DNA of 58,314 bases from positions 1-58,314 of the forward strand of contig NZ_JACJQU010000027.1 of the NCBI RefSeq assembly GCF_014696825.1. Direction: 5' to 3'. The notes under the pieces are model-generated. The model ran no database searches. It was not told where the DNA came from and saw nothing but the letters and a program-made list of their open reading frames with translations. The translations under genes were made by a program, and so were the position numbers. The DNA comes from Anabaena sphaerica FACHB-251. Its GTDB lineage: Bacteria > Cyanobacteriota > Cyanobacteriia > Cyanobacteriales > Nostocaceae. Of the stretch, positions 25,437 through 34,058 are shown piece after piece. Numbering within the stretch: the stretch's first letter is position 1; each line of letters opens with the position of its first letter.

Positions 25437-27503
25437 CTAATTACTTATCACTAACAAAGCCTGAATAGCAGCTTGAATAATGCCATCATATTGAGGTAGA
25501 GATAAATCAACGTGTTTGGCATCTTCACGACTTATACCTAACAAACCAAGTTTATTTTCTGGTTGCATGACTAAAACTTTACCTTCACTATTTTTAATTC
25601 TTAATTCTGCACCTACACCATTTTGATAAATTCCACAGGTGTATGGACGCTGTTTGTATTCAAAGGTGGTACGTTTAAATGGGTTTGGTGTGGTAAATAA
25701 TTTTTCCACCTGTTGAGGAAGTCTGACACCGACTAACTCCATTTCAATGTTATTATTACCATTAAAGTTATTTTCCCGGAGTTTGTAAGCAATATCGACT
25801 CGTGATGGTAGGGGGAAATAATCACGCCAACGCCAAGCTATAGCTTTAATTTCATATTTTTGATTATCTATAGTTTGGGCTAGAGTTAATTTAATGTGAC
25901 CTTTACCAACAATTTGCTGTTGAATGACTTGCGCGTTAGCAGTCCAGAATATCGGATCGGGGTTGTCAATACCGCAAGGATGGAGAACATTTAACTGTTG
26001 ATATAAATCTTGATTGATTTGATTTATATTTGCTTGAGCATCAATTTTTAGTAGGGGTTTGAGGTGTTGAAGTTGTAAACACTGATTTGCAAACTCAGAT
26101 AAACGCGATCGCAAAGCTAGTAAATTATCTGCTGGTAAAGAAAATCCTCCTGCGGCTTTATGTCCTCCGTATTTACCGAGCAAATCATCAGCATATTCTA
26201 AAGCTTCAAAAACGTGAAATTCAGGTATTCCCCGCGCAGAACCGCGAATAATGCCTTCATTTTCATAAGTGCCAATAAACACAGGAACGCCATAACGTTC
26301 TACCAAACGAGAAGCGACAATACCAATGACACCATGATGCCAATTATCTTTGATAACGACTAGAACGCGGTCTTTGTGGAGATAATTTACATATAAATCT
26401 TCAACGAGTGCGATCGCTTCCTGTTCAATTTCCTCGCACATTTTTTGACGTTCAGCGTTAATTTGTTCACACTGCATTGCTCTTTCTAAAGCAATTCCCA
26501 CATCATCCGTTGTTAACAATTCTATCACTGTTTGCGGGTTGCCAATTCTCCCGATGGCATTAATTCTCGGTCCTAAACGAAAACCAATATCTTCCGGTTT
26601 TAAAGATTTAGAATTTTTGCTTCCCTCTGCTCCTCTGCTCCCCTGCTCCCCTGCTTCTGTTGCTTGAACTCCAGCGACTTGAATTAAAGCTTGAACACCT
26701 GGTAAAGTTGATTTAGGTAATAACTTTAAACCCCGTTTTACCCAACGACGATTTACACCAGTTAAAGGAGCTAAATCGGCAATAGTTCCTAATGTAAATA
26801 AAGCTAACATTGGCTGAACTAAACCTTTCAATTCTCCCAATTGTTGAGCTAAAGATACTGCTAAAATATAAGCCACACCCACACCAGCAACACCCCGATA
26901 AGGTGAAGATTCAGCTATTAGTTTGGGGTTAAGAATTGCATTAGCTGGGGGTAATTTTTGGGGGATGTCATGATGATCGGTGATAATAACTTTTAAACCT
27001 AATTCTCTCGCTCTAGCGATAGGTTCAAAAGCAGAAATACCATTATCTACAGTCAGAATTAAACCTATACCTTCGCTGTGAAATTCTTCCACAATGCGTT
27101 TATTAATTCCATAACCTTCGTGCATTCGACTGGGGATAGCATAATCAACATTTGCACCCAAAGCGCGGAGACTTCTTAATAATAATGCAGTGCTAGTCAT
27201 TCCATCTGCGTCGTAGTCACCACAGATAGCAATTTTCTCTTGATTTGCGATCGCATTTTCCAATAATTCTACACTTACTGCTAAATCTGGAAAATCTTCT
27301 AGGGGAGAAGGTAAATTTAAAGTTTCTGGACTTATAAATTTTTGTGCTGCTTCTGGTGTTTCCATCCCCCGATTAATCAACAACTGGCTGATAATAGGGG
27401 ATAGATTAGTTAAATTTGCCAGTTTCTGAGCTAATTCAGCATTATCTGGCGCAATTTGCCAACGTTGATTAGGTAAACGTTTGGGGGGTTTGTCATTAGT
27501 CAT
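25437..27503 (-). CDS. recJ: Single-stranded-DNA-specific exonuclease RecJ
   Basis: 688 aa. RecJ is the 5'-3' ssDNA exonuclease of RecF-type recombination and mismatch repair. DHH-family motifs are complete: ICGDYDADGMTSTALLLRSL (motif I, near 97), LTVDNGIS, VIITDHHDIPQKLPPANAIL (motif III, near 176), GTIADLAPL, GPRINAIGR, and the DHHA1 domain with GKYGGHKAAGGFSL. An extra segment, ATEAGEQGSRGAEGSKNSKS near 280-300, is encoded by STRR-like CTGCTCCCCTG repeats inserted in frame just before the conserved DIGFRLGPRINAIGR block. Divergent from the Uma2 gene. Confidence 0.97.
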   Translation of the reverse strand: MTNDKPPKRLPNQRWQIAPDNAELAQKLANLTNLSPIISQLLINRGMETPEAAQKFISPETLNLPSPLEDFPDLAVSVELLENAIANQEKIAICGDYDADGMTSTALLLRSLRALGANVDYAIPSRMHEGYGINKRIVEEFHSEGIGLILTVDNGISAFEPIARARELGLKVIITDHHDIPQKLPPANAILNPKLIAESSPYRGVAGVGVAYILAVSLAQQLGELKGLVQPMLALFTLGTIADLAPLTGVNRRWVKRGLKLLPKSTLPGVQALIQVAGVQATEAGEQGSRGAEGSKNSKSLKPEDIGFRLGPRINAIGRIGNPQTVIELLTTDDVGIALERAMQCEQINAERQKMCEEIEQEAIALVEDLYVNYLHKDRVLVVIKDNWHHGVIGIVASRLVERYGVPVFIGTYENEGIIRGSARGIPEFHVFEALEYADDLLGKYGGHKAAGGFSLPADNLLALRSRLSEFANQCLQLQHLKPLLKIDAQANINQINQDLYQQLNVLHPCGIDNPDPIFWTANAQVIQQQIVGKGHIKLTLAQTIDNQKYEIKAIAWRWRDYFPLPSRVDIAYKLRENNFNGNNNIEMELVGVRLPQQVEKLFTTPNPFKRTTFEYKQRPYTCGIYQNGVGAELRIKNSEGKVLVMQPENKLGLLGISREDAKHVDLSLPQYDGIIQAAIQALLVISN
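26620..26656. repeat. STRR-like CTGCTCC(C)CTG repeats inside recJ
   Basis: CCTCTGCTCCTCTGCTCCCC followed by more CTGCTCCCCTG units. It is the same sequence as the intergenic and rimM repeats at 42775-42801, here within a reading frame and kept in phase. Confidence 0.85.
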
Positions 27504-27578
27504 TGGTGATTGGGTGATTAATTAATTTCATCTGTCACTTACTATAAAATAAAAATACATCAAGCTGAGGTAAATTTT

Positions 27579-28325
27579 ATGGCAACCCAAATCAGTGAAA
27601 AAAAATCTTCTACTGAAATGGTGATCACTTGGGAAGCCTTACCCGATGATTTTCAGTTAGAGGATGAACCGGTGGAAAATACAGGACAGCCAATTTTAGC
27701 AGGTGCATTGCGAGAAAGTTTAGAAATTGTGGGTTTTATTCAACCCCAGATGTTAATAGCTTCTAATTTTGGTTTATGTGCCACATTAAACGGTCAGTTT
27801 ATTGCTAAAGCACCTGATTGGTTGTTTGTACCTTCAGTTAAAGAAATTGTACCAGAACGCAAAAGTTATACACCTAATTTACAAGGGGATATTCCCGCTA
27901 TAGTCATAGAATTTTTATCTGATACTGAAGGTGGGGAATATTCAATTAAACCTACATATCCCCCAGGAAAATGGTTTTTTTATGAGCGAATTTTGCAAGT
28001 TCCTATTTATGTAATTTTTGATCCCAACGGAGGTTTATTAGAATTTTATCAATTAGAAAATGGGCGCTATGAATTAAAACAACCCAATGAAAATGGACTA
28101 CATTGGATTAATTCAATGGGTTTATTTTTAGGAACTTGGCAAGGGGAAAAGGAAGGTAGAAATGGTTATTGGTTAAGGTGGTGGGATGAAGCCAGTAATT
28201 TATTACCTTGGTCTGTAGAATTGATTTCTCAAGAACGTCAAAGGGCGGAACAAGAACGACAAGAAAAAGAACGACTGAGAGAGTATTTAATATCTCAAGG
28301 TATAGATCCTGATAACTTACCATAA
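27579..28325 (+). CDS. Uma2-family (DUF820) endonuclease-like protein
   Basis: 248 aa. Has the Uma2 PD-(D/E)xK core: KAPDWLFVPS (Asp), IPAIVIEFLSDTEGGEY (Glu in IEFLS), PPGKWFFYERILQVPIYVIF. The C-terminus is a charged helix rich in R, E and Q (RQRAEQERQEKERLREYLIS) ending GIDPDNLP, as is usual in this cyanobacterial group. Intact, unlike the copy at 3868. Uma2 proteins are numerous in filamentous cyanobacteria; their role is not established. Confidence 0.88.
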   Translation: MATQISEKKSSTEMVITWEALPDDFQLEDEPVENTGQPILAGALRESLEIVGFIQPQMLIASNFGLCATLNGQFIAKAPDWLFVPSVKEIVPERKSYTPNLQGDIPAIVIEFLSDTEGGEYSIKPTYPPGKWFFYERILQVPIYVIFDPNGGLLEFYQLENGRYELKQPNENGLHWINSMGLFLGTWQGEKEGRNGYWLRWWDEASNLLPWSVELISQERQRAEQERQEKERLREYLISQGIDPDNLP

Positions 28326-28354
28326 ATCAATGATTTAGATCCATGATTGAAGAA

Positions 28355-28397
28355 GTCGGGGATTTTGTTGGGTTTCATTTTATTCAACCCAACCTAC
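28355..28397. repeat. TGTTGGGTTT ... AACCCAACCTAC palindromic element
   Basis: TTGTTGGGTTTCATTTTATT followed by CAACCCAACCTAC forms a hairpin between the convergent Uma2 and secreted-protein genes. The same phrase is found at 42119-42152 and inside the MITE at 49066-49201. Confidence 0.7.
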
Positions 28398-28413
28398 AAA
28401 TATCTAGAAATGA

Positions 28414-28839
28414 CTAAAATACATTCACCTTACCATCATTGAGAATATAAAGAGAGCGATAACCTGGAAACTGATTACTAGGACGCAGTTCTAAACGCAG
28501 AGTACCAAAATTAGGTTTAGAAACATTCGCTTGTAAAGACCTACCAGTATCATCCCAAAACAAAAGAGAAAAATTTGGTTCTGTTGCACTTTCCATATCT
28601 ACACTATATTCCTTGCCTGGTTCTAGAGAAATACGCCGCATTTCTGGTAATTTCTCCAGTTTTAATACTCTAGGTGTGCGGTTTACAACTTGTACACGAA
28701 TATATTGACCAGGTGTAAACTGAAGTGGACGCGGACCACAGTTAGAAGCACAAGTCCCAGCTAATGTTACTTGATAATTATTAGTTGGTGTTAATAATAA
28801 AGCTGTAGCAATCAACGTTGCTGATATTAACTTCGACAT
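28414..28839 (-). CDS. Secreted protein with Cys pair, function unknown
   Basis: 141 aa. N-terminal signal peptide (LISATLIATALLLTP, cleavage likely after VTLAG or near TLA-GTC). The mature domain starts CASNCGPRPLQF and is beta-rich (PGQYIRVQVVNRTPRVLKLE, LRLELRPSNQFPGYRSLYIL), with no recognised catalytic residue. Possibly a small periplasmic beta-sandwich or pentapeptide-free cyanobacterial family. It follows STRR sequence upstream. Confidence 0.7.
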   Translation of the reverse strand: MSKLISATLIATALLLTPTNNYQVTLAGTCASNCGPRPLQFTPGQYIRVQVVNRTPRVLKLEKLPEMRRISLEPGKEYSVDMESATEPNFSLLFWDDTGRSLQANVSKPNFGTLRLELRPSNQFPGYRSLYILNDGKVNVF

Positions 28840-28882
28840 AATACACTCCTGATATAGTGTTTGGTTAAAGATTTATCTTTAG

Positions 28883-28967
28883 GGGAGCAGGGGAGCATGG
28901 GTGCATGGGTGCATGGGTGCATGGGTGCAGGGGTGCAGGGGTGCAGGGGTGCAGGGGTGCAGGGGAG
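28883..28967. repeat. STRR: GGGTGCA / GGGGAGCA heptamers
   Basis: Approximately twelve 7-bp units, GGGAGCA, then GGGTGCA (x4) and GGGTGCA with a G-rich variant. Lies between the start of the secreted-protein gene and the 3' end of the permease gene. Non-coding. Confidence 0.9.
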
Positions 28968-29030
28968 AATAATGTATTATTTCTTCACTTTTACCTTTTA
29001 CCTTTTACCTTTTGCCACTGACTACTGACG

Positions 29031-30866
29031 TTACAAATAATATCTGACAGTAGTTATAACTCGACTTTTCTTAGCTCGTAAAGCATTCTTTAAAAATAAA
29101 GTCGTTTGGTTGTGCAGAATGCCATCCCACCAATTGCGGGTGACAAAAGCGGGAATAATGATAGTTGTGAAAACATCTGGATGACGCTCTTCAAATTGAC
29201 TGACAAAATTAACGATTGGTTCAATCACAGAACGATAAGGAGAGTCGATAATGTGCAAAGGAATATCTGCTTCTAGATTTCGCCATTTTTCTTGCAGTTT
29301 GTCTCGGTCTGTTGCACCCATATCTACGTGAACGGCGACAATTTCATCTGCAATTGTGCGAGCATAGTCTAAAGCTTCTACCGTTCCTCGGTTGAGTTGT
29401 CCGACTACAACCACAGCAGGATGAGTGATAACTTCTGGTTTCGGTCTAGGGATGTAACTGCGGGGGGCTATGCCCTGAATACTGAGACGTTGGGCTACAT
29501 ATTGATAATGACGATGAATGGCAGCAAATAAACTCACTACCACAGGAATTGCTATTACCACTAACCAAGCACCTAATAGGAACTTAGTAGAAATAATCAC
29601 TAACAGGACTACAAATGTAGCGATCGCTCCTAAACCATTCATCACTGCACTTGCACGCCAACTACCCGTTTGTTCATTAAACCAGTGGCGTACCATACCC
29701 GCTTGGGAGAGAGTAAAGGATGTAAATACACCAACTGCATAGAGAGGGATAACGGCGTTAACTTGTCCTTTAAAGATAATTACTAAAATCCCAGCACAGA
29801 CACTGAGGAGGACAATACCATTAGAGTAGACCAAGCGATCGCCCAATAATGATAACTGGCGTGGTAAAAATCCATCTCGTGCCAAAAAGTAACACAGTCT
29901 GGGGAAATCTGCATAGCTGGTATTAGCCGCTAACAGCAAAACCAACAAAGTGACAATTTGCACAAAATAGTAAACTAGACCAGTCCCTAAAATTTGTCTC
30001 CCCAACAGAGAAACCACAGTTTGTCCTTCTTCGGGAACAATATGATAAATGTTTGCTAAGTAACTTATACCTACAAACATTAACCCTAAAATTATCCCCA
30101 AATATAACAAAGTCAGGCGAGCATTTTTCCATTCTGGAGGTTTAAAAGCTAACACCCCATCAGATATTGCTTCTACTCCCGTCAATGCTGTACATCCAGC
30201 CGCAAAGGCTCGTAAAATGAAAAACAAACTCAATCCTTCAGTCACAGGAATTGATGGATATTCTGTAATAACTTGCCCAGTGTAATATTTAAACAAACCA
30301 ATGCCAATCAGCAGAAAAATACTAGCAATAAAGGCATAGGTAGGAATCATGAATATTTGGCCTGATTCCTTCACACCTCTGAGATTTGCCAGCATTAACA
30401 AAAAGATAAAAAGCAAACACAAAAGCACTGTGTGAGATTGCAGAGCCGGAATTGCTGATGTCAAAGCGGCTGTACCAGCAGATATACTGACAGTTACAGT
30501 CAAAATATAGTCAATCATCAACGAACCACCAGCCACCAGACCTGGATACAAACCCAGATTTTCCCTAGCGACAATGTACGACCCACCACCTTGAGGATAA
30601 GCCCGAATAGTTTGGCGATAGGAAAGTACAACTATTGCCAGTAGTGCGATAATTGCGATAGCGATCGGCACAGACAAACCCAGCGCACCACTTCCTGCTG
30701 CTACTAAAACCAGTAAAATCTCCTCAGTCGCATACGCAACAGAAGAGAGTGCATCAGAAGAAAGAACCGCCAAAGCAGCAGCGTTACTTAATCGCTCTTC
30801 GCTATGGGCGCTAGTTGGTAGGGATTTACCGAGAAAAAATTGCTTAAACTGGGGATAGAAGGACAT
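29031..30866 (-). CDS. APC-superfamily permease, KimA-like (possible K+ importer)
   Basis: 611 aa from the ATG at 30866; AGGTGGA sits 6-12 nt upstream, so the 6-residue longer TTG start (MSGGLF) is only the ribosome site read as protein. Twelve membrane helices can be traced from AAALAVLSSDALSSVAYATE onward, with the SSDALSSVAY and GGGSYIVARENLG blocks of the KimA/YdaO branch of APC transporters, and a C-terminal soluble USP-like domain (about 480-610, HPAVVVVGQLNRGTVEALDY). Bacillus KimA imports K+ and is inhibited by c-di-AMP; transfer of that role here is inference. Otherwise it is an amino-acid permease. Confidence 0.85.
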   Translation of the reverse strand: MSFYPQFKQFFLGKSLPTSAHSEERLSNAAALAVLSSDALSSVAYATEEILLVLVAAGSGALGLSVPIAIAIIALLAIVVLSYRQTIRAYPQGGGSYIVARENLGLYPGLVAGGSLMIDYILTVTVSISAGTAALTSAIPALQSHTVLLCLLFIFLLMLANLRGVKESGQIFMIPTYAFIASIFLLIGIGLFKYYTGQVITEYPSIPVTEGLSLFFILRAFAAGCTALTGVEAISDGVLAFKPPEWKNARLTLLYLGIILGLMFVGISYLANIYHIVPEEGQTVVSLLGRQILGTGLVYYFVQIVTLLVLLLAANTSYADFPRLCYFLARDGFLPRQLSLLGDRLVYSNGIVLLSVCAGILVIIFKGQVNAVIPLYAVGVFTSFTLSQAGMVRHWFNEQTGSWRASAVMNGLGAIATFVVLLVIISTKFLLGAWLVVIAIPVVVSLFAAIHRHYQYVAQRLSIQGIAPRSYIPRPKPEVITHPAVVVVGQLNRGTVEALDYARTIADEIVAVHVDMGATDRDKLQEKWRNLEADIPLHIIDSPYRSVIEPIVNFVSQFEERHPDVFTTIIIPAFVTRNWWDGILHNQTTLFLKNALRAKKSRVITTVRYYL

Positions 30867-31070
30867 AAAAAGTCCACCTGACAAATGTTTTTATTCCTAC
30901 TCAGTTAAATAAAGATTAACCCAAACCTGAGTCTATGGAATATAGCAATTTTGGCAGATTATTTACAATGCTAACCGTTAAATTTCCAATTAATCTATCT
31001 AACTAATTATCTGCGTTTATCTGCGTTTATCTGCGGTTAAAGATGATTTTTTGGGAATTTTGCCAGATGT

Positions 31071-32327
31071 CTAGATATTTTCTACAACAGACTCTAACCA
31101 AATTTCTCCATCATCGCCTAATAAGTTTTGTGCAGCTTCCAACATAGATGCAGCGATATCTTTTAAATCTTCCCGATTATTTAAATAGGTTTTTAAGGCT
31201 TCCATCGGGTCAATACTGCTACTGGCGCTTAATTCAGGAATACGGGGTTTAGCTAACTGACTAACTAATTCTGGTTGAATAGTGTAAGTATGGGCTGCAC
31301 TTAAAGCACTATGGACAGATGAATTATCAATTAAATCTAGCTGTTCAGAACGCAGTTTGTAAATGAGCCGGACTACGGTATCTTGAAGATCATATTTTGC
31401 GATCGCTTTAAATAATACTGCTTGCGGATCATCACTTTTAGATAAATCTACCTCAATCGTGCGGAAAGTGCGAACAGGTAAAGAGCAAAATTCCCACTCC
31501 ACCTTCCCCCGTTCTACTTCCACCATCACATAACCCTTATCTTCTTTCTCTTCACTAAAATCCACCCGTTCAATACTACCCGGATAAATAACCGGTGGGT
31601 CATTGGATTTATTTAAATTCTGGTGACAGTGAACGTGACCCAAAGCCACATAATCAAAACAAGGCCGCGTCAGTAAAGATAACGGCAAAGTAAAACCCTT
31701 ACCCACAGCTAATAAACGTTCCGCACCCAACATAGCGTTATCAGCCATCAAATGTGCCAAAAGCACTGTAGGTACATCCGGGTCAAGTTTTCTAATTTCC
31801 CCTTCTAAAACCACTTCTAACTTTTCCGTTAACATTTGATTAACTTCAGCCATAGATAAACCCGCAGTTTCTTTGCGAGTCATCAAAGCCGAACGAGTCA
31901 ACCAAGGAAGTGTAATTATTTGCACCATTCCGCTACGAGTTTGGATGTGGTGAGTTGTCAACTTATCACCGACCACAAACCCCGGTACACCTAAAGTCCG
32001 GTAAATATTTAAACTCGCACCGCCCACACCTTGGGAATGTAAGTCATGATTTCCAACTAACAAAACCGTAGGAATATCAGCATCTACGAGACGGCGAAAT
32101 TGACTAGCAAAGGCTTCTTGTACGTAGGGTGGGGGTGTAGCATCAGGGAAGGCATCACCGCCAAATATCACCATATCTACTGGTTCTGATAAGGCGCGAT
32201 CAATACACAAAGATAGAGTATTGACAAAATCTTCTAATCGTGTATTTAAGCCGGTAGCGGGGTTAATGCGGCCGTGGGAGAAACCGCTTCCTATGTGGAT
32301 ATCTGAAAGGTGTAGGATTTTGATCAT
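31071..32327 (-). CDS. sbcD: SbcD-like DNA-repair metallophosphoesterase
   Basis: 418 aa from MIKILHLSDIHIGSGFSHG at 32327. The longer frame to 32468 starts with residues encoded by the dispersed GCGTTCGCGTAGCG repeat and has no supporting motif. Metallophosphoesterase motifs: DIHIG, FGGDAFPD, GNHDLHS, LAHL, and GHVHCHQN. SbcD/Mre11-type nucleases cleave hairpin and protein-blocked DNA ends with SbcC; sbcC is not in the window. A stand-alone YhaO-type exonuclease is the alternative. Confidence 0.82.
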   Translation of the reverse strand: MIKILHLSDIHIGSGFSHGRINPATGLNTRLEDFVNTLSLCIDRALSEPVDMVIFGGDAFPDATPPPYVQEAFASQFRRLVDADIPTVLLVGNHDLHSQGVGGASLNIYRTLGVPGFVVGDKLTTHHIQTRSGMVQIITLPWLTRSALMTRKETAGLSMAEVNQMLTEKLEVVLEGEIRKLDPDVPTVLLAHLMADNAMLGAERLLAVGKGFTLPLSLLTRPCFDYVALGHVHCHQNLNKSNDPPVIYPGSIERVDFSEEKEDKGYVMVEVERGKVEWEFCSLPVRTFRTIEVDLSKSDDPQAVLFKAIAKYDLQDTVVRLIYKLRSEQLDLIDNSSVHSALSAAHTYTIQPELVSQLAKPRIPELSASSSIDPMEALKTYLNNREDLKDIAASMLEAAQNLLGDDGEIWLESVVENI

Positions 32328-33099
32328 GTTGGTGAGTTTGATTTTTTTAAATGAACCACGTTCTGCGTTCGCGTAGCGGTGCGTAGCACTCAGCAGTTCC
32401 CGCAGGGTAGACACGAAGATAAGAGAGTTTAAGAGATATTTTCCATAGGTCTTATAATAACGAACCACAGAGGCACAGAGGACACGGAGGAAAGAGGTTT
32501 TAATTTTTATCTGTGTTTATCTACGTTCGATTTTTTTGGGGCATATGTTACAATTATTTACATATTTAAGCATATAAGCATACATCTACGAAGGACACAG
32601 AGAAAAATGGATTTTTTTAACCAAGAGATAGAATTAAAAGTCTGAATTAGGACACCCTTCGGGAAGTCAAAAGTCAAAAGTCAGAATTTTTTTGTCTGAA
32701 TCAGGATAACCAGGATTAAAGGATTTACAGGATGGTAATTTTTAGATGCTTTAAATAATTCAAAACCAATCATTCAAAAGCATCCTGAAAAATCCCCAAC
32801 TTCCCAACAAACAATCATCCAATCACATCCTGAAAATTCTCAAATCCTGGACATCCTGATTCAGACAATTCTTTCTTTACATCTTTGCTTCTTAGCGTCT
32901 TTGCGCGAAACTTAAATCTCAAAAATCCCCACAACTAATTTATCAACAACATCCTGAAAATCCTCAAATCCTGGACATCCTGATTCAGACAAATTAAAAT
33001 ATTAGTAAACCACAGATAAAATCAATATCCTGATTCAGACAAAATACATAAATTAAGGTGCGTTACGCTGTCGCTAACACACCCTACTCTGACAACTAA
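32328..33099. repeat. 772-bp gene-free tract of dispersed repeats
   Basis: Holds a GCGTTCGCGTAGCG-type repeat (about 32361-32412), CACAGAGGACACGGAGG-type phrase (32467), the 'TCTGAATCAGGATAACCAGG' phrase at about 32695 and, inverted, ATCCTGGACATCCTGATTCA twice (about 32850 and 32970) plus a short third copy near 33030, and CTTAGCGTCTTTGCGCGAAA at 32890. Also AGTCAAAAGTCAAAAGTC short tandem repeats. No gene on either strand. Such phrases are spread through cyanobacterial chromosomes. Confidence 0.8.
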
Positions 33100-33804
33100 C
33101 TAAATGTGAATACCACACTCAGTTTTTTCGCTTCCTCTCCAACGTCCTGCGCGTTCGTCTTCACCGTCAGCTACTTTGGTGGTAATAGGTTCGTCACCAA
33201 TGCTAGGATAACCTTGGTCATGGAGAGGATTGTAAATTACTTTATGTTCAGCTACATAAGCCCAGCTATCTTTGCGGGTCCAAGCTGCAATGGGATTTAC
33301 TTTCAATCTTCCCAGATTATCTAATTCAAATATAGGCATATTCGCACGGGTAATAGCTTGGTCACGACGACGGCCTGTAATCCAAGCGACGGTTTTTAAT
33401 TCGTCTAAACCCCGTAACAGTGGTTCAATTTTTGTAATTTGGTGGAATTCAGCAATATTTTTATCCCACAGTGCTTCACCAAACTTAGCAGCAAAGGCTT
33501 CGCGGGTATCTACATCTGGAGTTTTATAAGTTTGTAAATCTAGGTTGTAGATGTCTTTAGCTTTAGCAACTAGTTCCAAGGTTTGGGGGAAGTGATACAA
33601 GGTATCGAGAAAGATAACAGGAACTGGATGCTTGAGTTCAGTATAGAGAATATGAGTAATTACCAAGTCATCGACGTTAAAGGCGCTAGTTTGTACCAGT
33701 CCTGTGGGGATGTTCTCGATAGACCATGCTAGGATTTGTTTAGGAGTGGCGGTTTCAAATTGCTGATTTAAACGATCTAAGTCAAAAGCGGTGGAAACTG
33801 TCAT
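33100..33804 (-). CDS. cysH: Phosphoadenylyl-sulfate reductase (CysH)
   Basis: 234 aa. Reduces PAPS (or APS) to sulfite in assimilatory sulfate reduction using thioredoxin or glutaredoxin. The catalytic tail ECGIHI (family ECGLH) is the second-last block; earlier are SAFNVDDLVITHIL (SGG-like P-loop region), FLDTLYHFPQTL, ITGRRRDQAITRA, and NPIAAWTRKDSWAYV. No CC..CxxC Fe-S cluster pair is present, so it is of the PAPS-dependent type rather than the plant-like APS type. The region downstream to 34058 holds the xfp terminator-like hairpin. Confidence 0.96.
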   Translation of the reverse strand: MTVSTAFDLDRLNQQFETATPKQILAWSIENIPTGLVQTSAFNVDDLVITHILYTELKHPVPVIFLDTLYHFPQTLELVAKAKDIYNLDLQTYKTPDVDTREAFAAKFGEALWDKNIAEFHQITKIEPLLRGLDELKTVAWITGRRRDQAITRANMPIFELDNLGRLKVNPIAAWTRKDSWAYVAEHKVIYNPLHDQGYPSIGDEPITTKVADGEDERAGRWRGSEKTECGIHI

Positions 33805-34003
33805 GATGATTCTCTAAATAGATACTTTTACCTTAATTAAGATTTATCGTACCTTATAAAGACACCTATTCCCGTCGATAATTAGGTAATTATGATGTAC
33901 GGGTATCTCTACACGCAGATTATAGTAGTTATTTTCTGAGGCATAGTATAAAAATACTCAAATGTAGTTACGTAAAATCAGATTCCTGACTTCTTCCCTA
34001 ATT

Positions 34004-34036
34004 ATATCCCCGACTTCTTGAAGAAGTCGGGGATAT
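34004..34036. terminator. Perfect hairpin downstream of phosphoketolase
   Basis: ATATCCCCGACTTCTT and AAGAAGTCGGGGATAT pair across one or three bases. It lies 22 bp past the stop codon of the minus-strand xfp and is the best copy of the dispersed hairpin family; likely a terminator for xfp. Confidence 0.8.
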
Positions 34037-34058
34037 TTATTTAGTTAGTATCTAGGGT

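Noticed and set aside
32328-32468. N-terminal extension of the SbcD-like protein
   Set aside because: Encoded by a dispersed repeat; the family start is MIKILHLSDIHIG at 32327.
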